From: Streptococcaceae bacterium
Lineage (GTDB): Bacteria; Bacillota; Bacilli; Lactobacillales; Streptococcaceae
NCBI GenBank assembly: GCA_031254295.1
Contig: JAIRUS010000031.1
Span: 1 to 42,874, forward strand
DNA length: 42,874 nucleotides
Direction: 5' to 3'
In this document: one piece after another, positions 22,924-30,599 of the stretch
How the letters are laid out: each line of letters begins with the position of its first letter
How positions within the stretch are numbered: position 1 is the stretch's first letter
Made by a program: the position numbers and the translations under genes
The notes under the pieces: model-generated
Database searches by the model: none
What the model saw: only the letters and a program-made list of their open reading frames with translations
What the model was told of the DNA's origin: nothing

Positions 22924-23024
22924 TGCAGGTGACTTTAGCGCTCCTGATGATTGATTCAATTCGACTTATCGTTGATATAGTCTCAATCATCGTGAAACTA
23001 AAAAAACTTAATCCTAAAGATTAA
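22923..23024 (+). CDS. Type I toxin-like hydrophobic peptide 2
   Basis: A 33-aa peptide, almost all one hydrophobic helix, ending KLKKLNPKD, homologous to toxin 1 (shared pattern LLxxxSxxLIVxIVSIIVxxKKLNxKD-like). Translation may start at the ATG overlapping the upstream ORF stop or at GTG 22929, which aligns with the internal ATG of toxin 1 and has the same distance from GAAAGG. An antisense promoter faces it at 23105-23133. It is oriented opposite to toxin 1, so the two mRNAs diverge from 22720-22860. Confidence 0.68.
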   Translation: MQVTLALLMIDSIRLIVDIVSIIVKLKKLNPKD

Positions 23025-23055
23025 GTTTACCCAAATCACCGAGATATTTGACAGG

Positions 23056-23082
23056 AGACGAGCTGGCATGCTCGTCTTTTTT
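23056..23082 (+). terminator. Terminator of toxin 2 mRNA
   Basis: AGACGAGC/GCTCGTCT 8-bp stem then six T, the same stem as toxin 1. Confidence 0.85.
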
Positions 23083-23104
23083 CCTTTATCTCTTTGATGG
23101 GTAT

Positions 23105-23133
23105 AGTATAACATTTTGTTTTGAGGATTTCAA
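23105..23133 (-). promoter_or_regulatory. Antisense-RNA promoter of toxin cassette 2
   Basis: On the minus strand TTGAAA (23133-23128), 17 bp, TATACT (23110-23105) with TGT before the -10. It faces toxin 2 from downstream, mirroring cassette 1. Confidence 0.75.
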
Positions 23134-23367
23134 ATTTCTGAAGATGGCGAGTGAAATCTAGATTTCCTCAGATTTATCCGTTTTGGATTTTTCCACGGTA
23201 ATTTTCCCTTGGCTTTGTAGTTTCTCTCTTTTTCTGTTAATATTATTTTCTCTTCTCAACGCATGAACGTTTTACCTGACAGAGCCATTCAGCGTGAACT
23301 CAGAAGTCAATTTTCAAAATCTAGAACAATCAAACAGCTTCTCTTCATCACAAAAAATCTGAAATTA
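23134..23367. other. AT-rich region without recognised gene
   Basis: A 40-codon plus-strand reading frame starts at ATG near 23263 but has no ribosome site, so it is not called. Nothing else is recognised. Confidence 0.3.
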
Positions 23368-23448
23368 TTGACATCTCAACCTTAAAATGATATATTTTAG
23401 TCAACAAGATTTGCACGGAGCAGGATGCTCCTGCCGCAAGTCTTTTTT
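23368..23448 (+). promoter_or_regulatory. Consensus promoter followed at once by a terminator
   Basis: TTGACA (23368-23373), 17 bp, TATATT (23391-23396) is a near-perfect promoter. Ten bases after the expected start, AAGATTTGC/GCAAGTCTT with an inner GGAGCA/TGCTCC forms a strong hairpin ending in T6 (23407-23448). The product would be about 45 nt. It may be a tiny RNA, or a surviving promoter-attenuator whose gene was lost when the adjoining island was joined. Confidence 0.55.
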
Positions 23449-23449
23449 G

Positions 23450-23572
23450 TTACGACTGCTCAATTTGCTTCGTTTGCCAGACGTACTCACGCTGATAAAA
23501 GTCAACATCGTATTTGTCTGCAAAAAGTGTTTTGAGTGGAAATACCTTGCTATCTACTGTTTTCTGTGTCAT
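23450..23572 (-). pseudogene. N-terminal fragment of a DUF262 (GmrS-like) gene
   Basis: A 40-codon frame starting with an ATGA overlap on the FRG gene. It contains IPLK-type and YDVDFYQREYVWQTKQIEQ, the conserved N-terminal motif of DUF262 proteins (GmrSD-type modification-dependent restriction, where this domain is a nucleotide-dependent nuclease). Intact proteins are several hundred residues long; this one stops right after the motif, beside the hairpin at 23407-23444. It is a truncated gene at the edge of the defence island. Confidence 0.7.
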
Positions 23573-24780
23573 AAATTTTCTTCCTTTATTTTTTGCCTAG
23601 CATTAATCTGGTCTCGAAAATTATCTCTTTCATATCTTTGACGCTCCATCACATACTCCGCTGTATTATCTAAATCTGAGAATATAAATTCACGGTTGAT
23701 ACCAATATAATCCAGCTCTCTCAAAATTTGTGACTTAGCATTTGAGCTAATAATGAATTTCTTTTCAAATGGAATTTTTTGGGTATACGGTTCCATAAGC
23801 GGATATACACTCAACTGATAAATAAAAGCAGCCTGTTGATTTTTGAGTCTATCAAATATAATATTTGGTTTATACACTAATGTTGGAAAAGGTGGAAAAT
23901 CTATCTGCTTTGAAGCAATATCAAATAAGTCAAAAACAAGTATTAAACGAATAAGATTATTCTTTACTATTTTTGAGGGATTTCTGTCTACATTTGGTGA
24001 AATCTTTATCGTTTTGACTTGTTCCAAAGAAAATAGTTGGCCATCAAAATCAGCAATAGTTTCGGCTGTTAATTCTTTGGAAATATACTCTTCAATTAAG
24101 GCATTAATCTCATCAAATTTAAAATTGCTCTGAAATTTCTTTAGACTAAAAACATCTACCTCTTTTTTTGTACCAACGCTAGCTAAAACTCTCTTCCATC
24201 CTTGTAAAATAAATTTATTAAAGTCTTTTTTATCTGGAAATTTCGACATACTGCTAAATCCTGACATACTGTAAGTAATTAGTGAGATAATAGTGTCTTG
24301 GATTATTCTTTCCGTCCCTCCATAGTTGGATTGTAAAATATTGGAAGTAAGGGAATCCATTAATTTCCTGATATCAAGTCTAGTATTTACTCCCACATAT
24401 TCTTCCAGGATTCCAGGAAAATCCAAAGTCTTCCGTTTATCCAGACAATAAATAATCCCTGTTTCTTCTTCATCTGAAACTGCAAAATAAAGTGATACTA
24501 AAGGATTTTCAGAAATGTCCAAAAGCTCCGTTGCCAAACCATGATGTTGAGATAACGCTGTAAAATTTTCTTTTTCAATCTCAGAAAGATGAATACCTAT
24601 TTTCGAAAAATAATCTGATTTCAATTCATCTAGCTTGTAATAAAATCCTTTTTTATTTTTTCTAAATCCCTTTGCTACATTTGCTGTTTCCCTATTATCT
24701 CTTAATAATAATCTCCAGTTTTCCTTAATTTATCTATCTCTTCAATGAATTGAGATAAACTATTTATTGCTATTGTCATA
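23569..24780 (-). pseudogene. FRG-domain protein gene, frameshifted near its start
   Basis: The long frame (to 23569) contains the FRG-domain core LSQHHGLATELLDISENPLVSLYFA and then about 300 residues without recognised motifs. A proper start (ATG 24780, ribosome site AAGGAG) lies in another frame and encodes about 25 residues ending LRKTGDYY before a stop. Shifting by -1 at about 24705 restores one protein of about 403 aa. The region does not look like a classic programmed slip site, so it is probably a mutated gene, although translation from an alternative start near 24610 (TTG) is possible. FRG domains occur in many phage-defence loci; their activity is not established. Confidence 0.68.
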
Positions 24781-24798
24781 GCATTCTCCTTAGTTTTT

Positions 24799-26403
24799 TT
24801 ATTTAACATTAGGGTTCCAACTAAATTCATAATTCCCAATTCTTTGCTTTTTTAGATTTCCTCGTAAAGCTATATCTTTTATCGGAAAATGTTTATCTTT
24901 ATCATATTGTACAAGCCCAATAAAATTTTCGTTTGTTTCAAATTGTTCTTTATGTTTACCACGCCTATACTTCTTTTTGTATATAGATAAAAAGACAATA
25001 TCTGCTTCCATTTTCCCATACTTAACTTTGTCTTTGGGATTTCCAAAATTTTCTGTAGTTACTAACTTTGAAACAGCCTCAATAACCATTTTTTCTAATT
25101 GCTTCTTTTTAAGAGACTCCTCGATATATATATCCCCAATCATTCTTTTTTTATCTTCTAAACTAGAATCATATATATCCGTAATTGTATAATCATTGCC
25201 CTTAATATCTGAAAATCCCTTAAATGAATCTAAAGTTTCATTTCTCACTTCCGTATTTGGCTCAAACATCATACAACCACCATCAGCAATGATCTTACTT
25301 ACTGCCTGCTCAAGACTTATTTTTTCTGAAATTAACTCTTTAATAATATCTACATTTATTAATAGAAATGAATTCATTGTCCTCGAAGCATAAAAGCTAA
25401 CATAGATAGACCTAACAAAATCATTATCAAATAATTTATATCCATAAATCGCTACATACAGCGCAAAGCCAAGTCTTTCATTCACAGATAAATTAGGGTG
25501 AGTAAATTCAAAATTGAGTTGCTGATCATCTTCATTGCCTAATATATTAATCGTCTCAATAGATTCACAACTATTTTCAAGCGTCGAAAAAGCTAAACGA
25601 ATAACATCTTTATCCAAATTTCGCATTCCAACAGAATTAATTTTCTTTTCAAATTCAGCTATATGCCTAGCGCATAAGCTTAGCCAGCCATAGAGCATAG
25701 CGGTAAGACAATCATAAAATTTTTGAATTTCATCTTTTAACTGAAAATAACTAAACTCCGTTGTAACAAATTCTGTTACTTTATTAACAGTTTCAGCATA
25801 AGTGAGCATTAACTTATCTTGCCCATAAACTACTTTTCCATGAGCCATCGCATTCCTAAGACTATGATTTACTATTTCAATCAGTTTAGCATAGCTAATT
25901 GTACGTTTTCCCCCAGATAAATAATTAATCTTCTGAGTTAAAGAAACATTATTTTGCTCTGTTTGCTCAGTCTTTTCTTGAAAACAGATAAATAAATCTA
26001 AAATATCACTATATGAATAATTTAATAAATCACTGAAAATAGGAACTGTAAAGGCTTGAGCTTTTATATCTTCCCTTTCCTGAAATTTTTCTAATAAATC
26101 TAGCCTTGAACTAATTGACTCCAGTGTTTTTATTGTAGAAACTAGTTTAGAGAATTTTGAAACAAAGAGTTCTGCTATTTCACCACTTGACAAATACTGC
26201 TCATAATTTTCAAATATTCCCCTTATTTCATTTTGGTAGTCAACATCAAAATTTTTCATTTGATTATCTACATAAAATTTATTCAAAAGCGGATAAAGCA
26301 ATCTAGGGATTTCTGCTTGGAACAGCTTCTCTATCTTTTCTGTCCCTGCTGCTTCCTTATTATTTTCCCACCATACGATAAAATCAACCAATTCCTTATT
26401 CAT
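24799..26403 (-). CDS. 534-aa protein with HEPN-like motif in defence operon
   Basis: A 534-aa, largely helical, soluble protein. The segment IEIVNHSLRNAMAHGKVVYG has an R-x4-H motif (R183-H188) within LRNAxAHG, the typical catalytic-site pattern of HEPN ribonucleases and HEPN-like proteins. No other domain is recognised. The C terminus is basic with a beta-rich look. It overlaps the 147-aa membrane gene by 4 nt and precedes the FRG gene by 18 nt, so it is part of one operon. An RNase effector role in abortive infection is a reasonable hypothesis, not shown. Confidence 0.72.
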   Translation of the reverse strand: MNKELVDFIVWWENNKEAAGTEKIEKLFQAEIPRLLYPLLNKFYVDNQMKNFDVDYQNEIRGIFENYEQYLSSGEIAELFVSKFSKLVSTIKTLESISSRLDLLEKFQEREDIKAQAFTVPIFSDLLNYSYSDILDLFICFQEKTEQTEQNNVSLTQKINYLSGGKRTISYAKLIEIVNHSLRNAMAHGKVVYGQDKLMLTYAETVNKVTEFVTTEFSYFQLKDEIQKFYDCLTAMLYGWLSLCARHIAEFEKKINSVGMRNLDKDVIRLAFSTLENSCESIETINILGNEDDQQLNFEFTHPNLSVNERLGFALYVAIYGYKLFDNDFVRSIYVSFYASRTMNSFLLINVDIIKELISEKISLEQAVSKIIADGGCMMFEPNTEVRNETLDSFKGFSDIKGNDYTITDIYDSSLEDKKRMIGDIYIEESLKKKQLEKMVIEAVSKLVTTENFGNPKDKVKYGKMEADIVFLSIYKKKYRRGKHKEQFETNENFIGLVQYDKDKHFPIKDIALRGNLKKQRIGNYEFSWNPNVK

Positions 26404-26843
26404 TTTTTTACTTTTTCTTTCTTCTTATACGTTTGAGTAAACCCAAATACAATCAATGCTAATAAAAATATAATAAATCCACAGAAAACTAACAGCAATA
26501 CAGACGAAAAAATTCCTGTAGTGTGATTCACCGACCATATTAAACCATACGAAATTACTCCACCAATAATTGCACTTAAAAATACTGCACCCAAACTAAT
26601 TGGATCAATTTCTTTTTCAAGATTTGAAATCTCTTTTTCCATGAGATTTTCTATCCTCTTCCTAAGCTCAGGGTTTTCAACTAACGTTGAATAAATTTCT
26701 GTGTATTTGGATAATGTTCCTAATCGGGATTTATTATTTTTTATCACTCCACTTAAAAATTTAATTAAGCCTGCTAGAAATGTAAATATTGATACTCCTA
26801 ATGCTGAAATTAGCGGCATATTTTTTGATAACCAATCTATCAT
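26400..26843 (-). CDS. 147-aa membrane protein of the defence operon
   Basis: Three probable membrane segments (about 8-30, 84-105 and 112-135) surround a cytoplasmic, charged helical middle (ENPELRKRIENLMEKEISNLEKE). The C-terminal tail is lysine-rich. It resembles in outline the two-helix effector proteins of defence systems, but no family was recognised. It starts 9 nt after the 286-aa gene and overlaps the HEPN-motif gene. Confidence 0.68.
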   Translation of the reverse strand: MIDWLSKNMPLISALGVSIFTFLAGLIKFLSGVIKNNKSRLGTLSKYTEIYSTLVENPELRKRIENLMEKEISNLEKEIDPISLGAVFLSAIIGGVISYGLIWSVNHTTGIFSSVLLLVFCGFIIFLLALIVFGFTQTYKKKEKVKK

Positions 26844-26852
26844 TATTTTCTC

Positions 26853-27713
26853 TCACAATACTTTATTATCTTGATTCTTTAGCGCCCGTTCTCTAATTGC
26901 TTCATCATCAATTTTAAAATTCCACATTTCATTTATTTCTGCTTTCATTTCAGAGGAATTCAAATTGCTAAATTTGTCATTTTCAAATCGTTCAAGAAAT
27001 ATATCATTTGCAGCCATATATTCCTGACACATATCGTGTAATTCGATAGTACTAGTTAAAACAAGTTGAGCCAAAGTGACAATGGTCCGATTAATATTTT
27101 TCCGTTGATTCATTTCCGAAATTGGAGAGTTAGGCTGCGCAAATAGAATGATAGAATCCAAACTAAAATAATAGCTGTTAAATCTTTCAATCTTTTTATT
27201 GTAAAAATGACCTGCATTTTTAATTCCAACAATTCCTGAGATGAGTTCTTGAGATACCCCATCGATCCCTTGATAAATGCCTTCCAGATGAATTTGATTT
27301 AACATTTCAAAATTTGTGTGTACATCATTTAACTCACCTTGAGAATCTTTTTGAAAATACGGACTTCGAATCAAGTTTTCCAATAGTTTCTTGTTCATAT
27401 CTAGTTGAATTCTCATAGTTACAATTACACTATAGTGCTGATTTCTTTGTTTTCTCTGCTCACGAAATATGCTTAAATATTTCTCTTTATCATATTTTTC
27501 AACTTCTATTGCTACATCTTCTTTTCGGCGCCTATCTAGCTCATTAAAATCTTGCTGCCTATATTTATCTGTATTGTGCTTACTCCATAATGCAATTCCT
27601 ATTGCAATTATTATTGCAATGAACGTTAAAATGAACATTGCAATATCGAATGGACGAACTTCAGATATAGATTTTATGGCTTTAATTATTTCTTCAAATT
27701 GTTTTTCGTTCAT
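26853..27713 (-). CDS. 286-aa membrane-anchored protein of the defence operon
   Basis: A single N-terminal membrane helix (about 24-43) is followed by a long charged helical region (about 45-130, rich in Lys, Glu, Arg, Gln) and a helical C-terminal domain. The start overlaps the stop of the restriction-modification gene by 4 nt with its own GAGGAG site, so the two are linked in translation. No family recognised. A sensor or scaffold at the membrane is possible. Confidence 0.68.
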   Translation of the reverse strand: MNEKQFEEIIKAIKSISEVRPFDIAMFILTFIAIIIAIGIALWSKHNTDKYRQQDFNELDRRRKEDVAIEVEKYDKEKYLSIFREQRKQRNQHYSVIVTMRIQLDMNKKLLENLIRSPYFQKDSQGELNDVHTNFEMLNQIHLEGIYQGIDGVSQELISGIVGIKNAGHFYNKKIERFNSYYFSLDSIILFAQPNSPISEMNQRKNINRTIVTLAQLVLTSTIELHDMCQEYMAANDIFLERFENDKFSNLNSSEMKAEINEMWNFKIDDEAIRERALKNQDNKVL

Positions 27714-30442
27714 TTCTCCTCCTCATACAATCTCATCAACTCAGCCACACGCTCTTCTTTGGTCGGGTTTTTCAGGTTGTAGAGGCTGTCCACGAGTTTA
27801 TCGTTTTCTTGGTGGGCGCGGCGGAGGTCGGTGGGCATGAGGAGTGGGTCGTACATGTCGGCGAGGGAGTTGCCTTGGGCGCTGTAGTTTTCGCGAATTT
27901 TGAGGATTTTATCAGCGCTGACAGTAAGTTTTTCTTTGTCTGTGTCGGCCAAGTCTGGGACGACAAAGGTATTATAGACGAGGGTGTTCGAGTAGCGGTA
28001 ACGTCCTTCAAGTTTTCCGCCAACGGTGTCTAGCCAGGCCATGTGGAGTTTGGATTGGAGGAGGGCGAAGAGGTCAAGGCTTGCAGGAACTTGTAAATGT
28101 GGCGCCGCAACTATCGTTGGGTATTCTAATAAAGCCATCGGCACATAATTTCGTGCTTCTGATGAAACCTGCGGTATCATGATGAATTGACCGTATAACA
28201 CATGATCTTGCTGATAAAGCGTTGGAGTATCCGAATCCGCCAGAGTAGCTTTGTCCTTACTCGCTAAACGATTTTCGCGCACTGCTTGAACACGTTCACG
28301 AATAACTGAATTTTGTAAAATTTTCAACGGAGCATCTTTGAGATAAAGAGCATAGCGTTTTTTGTTATTTAGCATATCTTGTGCCGATAAATAAACATGG
28401 AAAAGCTCTGCCAGCTCAGGATATTTTTTAATTGTCTCTTCAAATTCTTCAGGTGTAAACAAGAAATTCTGTCCATCTGTCAATTTAGAACCCCAGCCCA
28501 TTTCGGGCAATCCAGATATTTGTTTGTTTGCAGATTTGACAAAAACAGTCGGAGCAGGTAATAAGTTTTGGTTGATATTCTGCACCTCTACTTTGACAGC
28601 TTCTCCCTTTATATCTTCATACTCAAAAATATTCTTAGTAGTTTTATCGAATAGTGCAAAGCCAATGATAACAACAAAAACAGCCGCCCCGTTATTGTCC
28701 CATTTGAATGTCTGGTGCGCAAAGTTAATTTTCACATTAAGTTTCTCAAACAAAGGTTGCCAAATGTCTGTTGCTTGTGTTCCTTGTACCACAGAATTTG
28801 TGGAAACAAGCGTAGCCTGTAAGTTCGGGAACTTTTGCATGAGTTCCGCAGCTTTGAAATACCAACCTGAAACAAAATCTAATGCTTTAGCTTTAGTATA
28901 AGTCTTAGTTACGGCGACCAAACTTGCTTTTTGCTCTGATGAAGAAACACGATTCCCGATAAACGGCGGATTCCCCAGCACAAAGTCAATCTTGTCAGCG
29001 CTGACAAATTCCTCTGTGTCAAATACTTCCAACCAGTCCACTGCCAGTGCGTCGGCTTTGGCGATGTTGCCGCCTGTGTGCAGGGGCAAGCGGACGTAGT
29101 AGCTGCCAAAGAGGCTGCTGGCTTCGAGGTTCATGATGTGGTCCATCAGCCAGAGGCCGAGGCGCGCGATGCTGGTGGCGTAGGCGTTGATTTCAATGCC
29201 GTAAAACTGGCTGACTTCGACTTTGAGGAGGTCGGAGATTTCGAGCAGGGAGATTTGCCCTTGGACGAGGCTGTCGATGACGTCGTGCTCGAGCCGTCGG
29301 AGTTCGCGGTAAGCCACGATGAGGAAGTTACCTGAGCCGCAGGCTGGATCTAGGAATTTCAGGCTGGCGAGTTTTCTGTGAAAGTCTTGGAGGGCTTCTT
29401 CGCGCTTGGTCTTTCTTGTCTTAATTTGCTCAAACTCTGCGCGGAGATCGTCCATGAACAGGCTGTCCGTCACTTTTAGGATATTTTTCTCACTCGTATA
29501 GTGGGCGCCCAGATTGTGGCGTTTTTCTTTATCCATTGCCCCTTCGAACATGGAGCCAAAAATGACTGGGCTAATGTTGCGCCAGTTCAGAGTCGATATT
29601 TCAAGGAGATTGTCGCGGATTTCTTGGGTCAGCGCAAGGCCTGATAGCTGCGGAAGTTTGAACAGGCCACCATTGATATAGGGAAATTCAGCCAGTAAGC
29701 CAGTTTGAAAGCGCGCGGTCTCTGGTGTATCAAGGACTTGGAAGAGGACTGACAGCTGGTTGACGAGGTCTGAGCCGTCATCAAGAGTCTGGCTCTGGAT
29801 ATATTCCTGAAAGAGGCCATTTCTGAAAATCTGGGTGTCGTCCGCAAAGAGACAGAAAACCAATCGTGTCATGAGGAGATCGGCGTAGTTACGCGGATAG
29901 TTGGCCGAGAGGAGCTGACTGTGAATCGTCTCGAGCAGCATCGCCGCCTTGGCATTGACAGGGTCGATGTTATCTGTTGTAAGACGGGCTTTTTTCTGCC
30001 CAAGGAGGAAGTCAAAATCGTCCAGATGGGCGAGTAGGTCAACCGTCGCAAAGTCTATCGTCTCCTGACTTTCTAGCTTGATCAGACGAATCGTCTCAAA
30101 GTTACAGAGCATGAGATAGTTTGGCTTGTCTCGGTCGTCAAGGTGCTGATAATAGCGCTCCGCCTGACTGAGCGGGCTCGTCGTATGCCCTGGCTCGAGC
30201 TTGTCAAAGTCGATACCACGCCCTTTCATCTCACAAAGCAAAACGCCCGGCCAGAGATAGTCAATCCGTCTGGGCGAGCCATTGACATTGACCTGATACT
30301 CAAAGCCGACACGCGCCTGCGCAGGGTTGAAAATGTCAATGAAATCACGCATGAACTGCTGGGCTTCCTGTGTCTCTTTGGCATCGTCTTTGTGGTTTTG
30401 GATAAAGGCCAATGCCTTGTTTTTCATGACTTCTGTTATCAT
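27710..30442 (-). CDS. Type IIL restriction-modification enzyme, MmeI-like
   Basis: A 910-aa single-chain enzyme, close to MmeI in length. The N-terminal PD-(D/E)xK nuclease site is D61-x9-E71-M-K73 (spacing as in MmeI). A helical spacer follows, then an N6-adenine methyltransferase domain with motif I DPACGSGNF (near 363) and motif IV GNPPF (near 488). The C-terminal part should hold the target recognition domain. The enzyme would methylate one strand of an asymmetric site and cut about two helical turns away. Base composition is mosaic: the ends are GC-rich, while codons about 500-784 (28090-28940) are AT-rich, suggesting exchange of the recognition part. A promoter lies at 30478-30506. Confidence 0.9.
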   Translation of the reverse strand: MITEVMKNKALAFIQNHKDDAKETQEAQQFMRDFIDIFNPAQARVGFEYQVNVNGSPRRIDYLWPGVLLCEMKGRGIDFDKLEPGHTTSPLSQAERYYQHLDDRDKPNYLMLCNFETIRLIKLESQETIDFATVDLLAHLDDFDFLLGQKKARLTTDNIDPVNAKAAMLLETIHSQLLSANYPRNYADLLMTRLVFCLFADDTQIFRNGLFQEYIQSQTLDDGSDLVNQLSVLFQVLDTPETARFQTGLLAEFPYINGGLFKLPQLSGLALTQEIRDNLLEISTLNWRNISPVIFGSMFEGAMDKEKRHNLGAHYTSEKNILKVTDSLFMDDLRAEFEQIKTRKTKREEALQDFHRKLASLKFLDPACGSGNFLIVAYRELRRLEHDVIDSLVQGQISLLEISDLLKVEVSQFYGIEINAYATSIARLGLWLMDHIMNLEASSLFGSYYVRLPLHTGGNIAKADALAVDWLEVFDTEEFVSADKIDFVLGNPPFIGNRVSSSEQKASLVAVTKTYTKAKALDFVSGWYFKAAELMQKFPNLQATLVSTNSVVQGTQATDIWQPLFEKLNVKINFAHQTFKWDNNGAAVFVVIIGFALFDKTTKNIFEYEDIKGEAVKVEVQNINQNLLPAPTVFVKSANKQISGLPEMGWGSKLTDGQNFLFTPEEFEETIKKYPELAELFHVYLSAQDMLNNKKRYALYLKDAPLKILQNSVIRERVQAVRENRLASKDKATLADSDTPTLYQQDHVLYGQFIMIPQVSSEARNYVPMALLEYPTIVAAPHLQVPASLDLFALLQSKLHMAWLDTVGGKLEGRYRYSNTLVYNTFVVPDLADTDKEKLTVSADKILKIRENYSAQGNSLADMYDPLLMPTDLRRAHQENDKLVDSLYNLKNPTKEERVAELMRLYEEEK

Positions 30443-30477
30443 ACAAGCTGTCTTTCTAAAGCGTTTTCTCAGCTTCT

Positions 30478-30506
30478 ATCTTATCATTTTTTAGACGACT
30501 TGACCA
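30478..30506 (-). promoter_or_regulatory. Promoter of the defence operon
   Basis: On the minus strand TGGTCA (30506-30501), 17 bp, TAAGAT (30483-30478) with TGA before the -10. It is the only good candidate between the secreted-protein terminator and the MmeI-like gene. Confidence 0.5.
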
Positions 30507-30533
30507 GTTTTTCCCTCTCCCAGAAATTAAAAA

Positions 30534-30560
30534 ATCGAAGTATTTCTACTTCGATATCTA
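30534..30560 (-). terminator. Terminator after the secreted lipase-like gene
   Basis: ATCGAAGTA/TACTTCGAT stem with a short loop and a U-run on the minus strand. It separates the secreted protein from the defence operon. Confidence 0.85.
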
Positions 30561-30599
30561 GGTATCTCTATGCGCAAGCGTTGAAAACTCTCACACGAT

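Noticed and set aside
22738-22959. Minus-strand ORF of 73 codons between toxins
   Set aside because: It overlaps the toxin 2 leader antisense and lacks a ribosome site; sequence is low-complexity AT-rich.
23263-23385. Plus-strand 40-codon ORF
   Set aside because: No ribosome site, unlike any family known to me, and it overlaps a consensus promoter.
27809-29335. Several ORFs on both strands over the R-M gene
   Set aside because: GC-rich codon use of the real gene opens other frames; no start signals.
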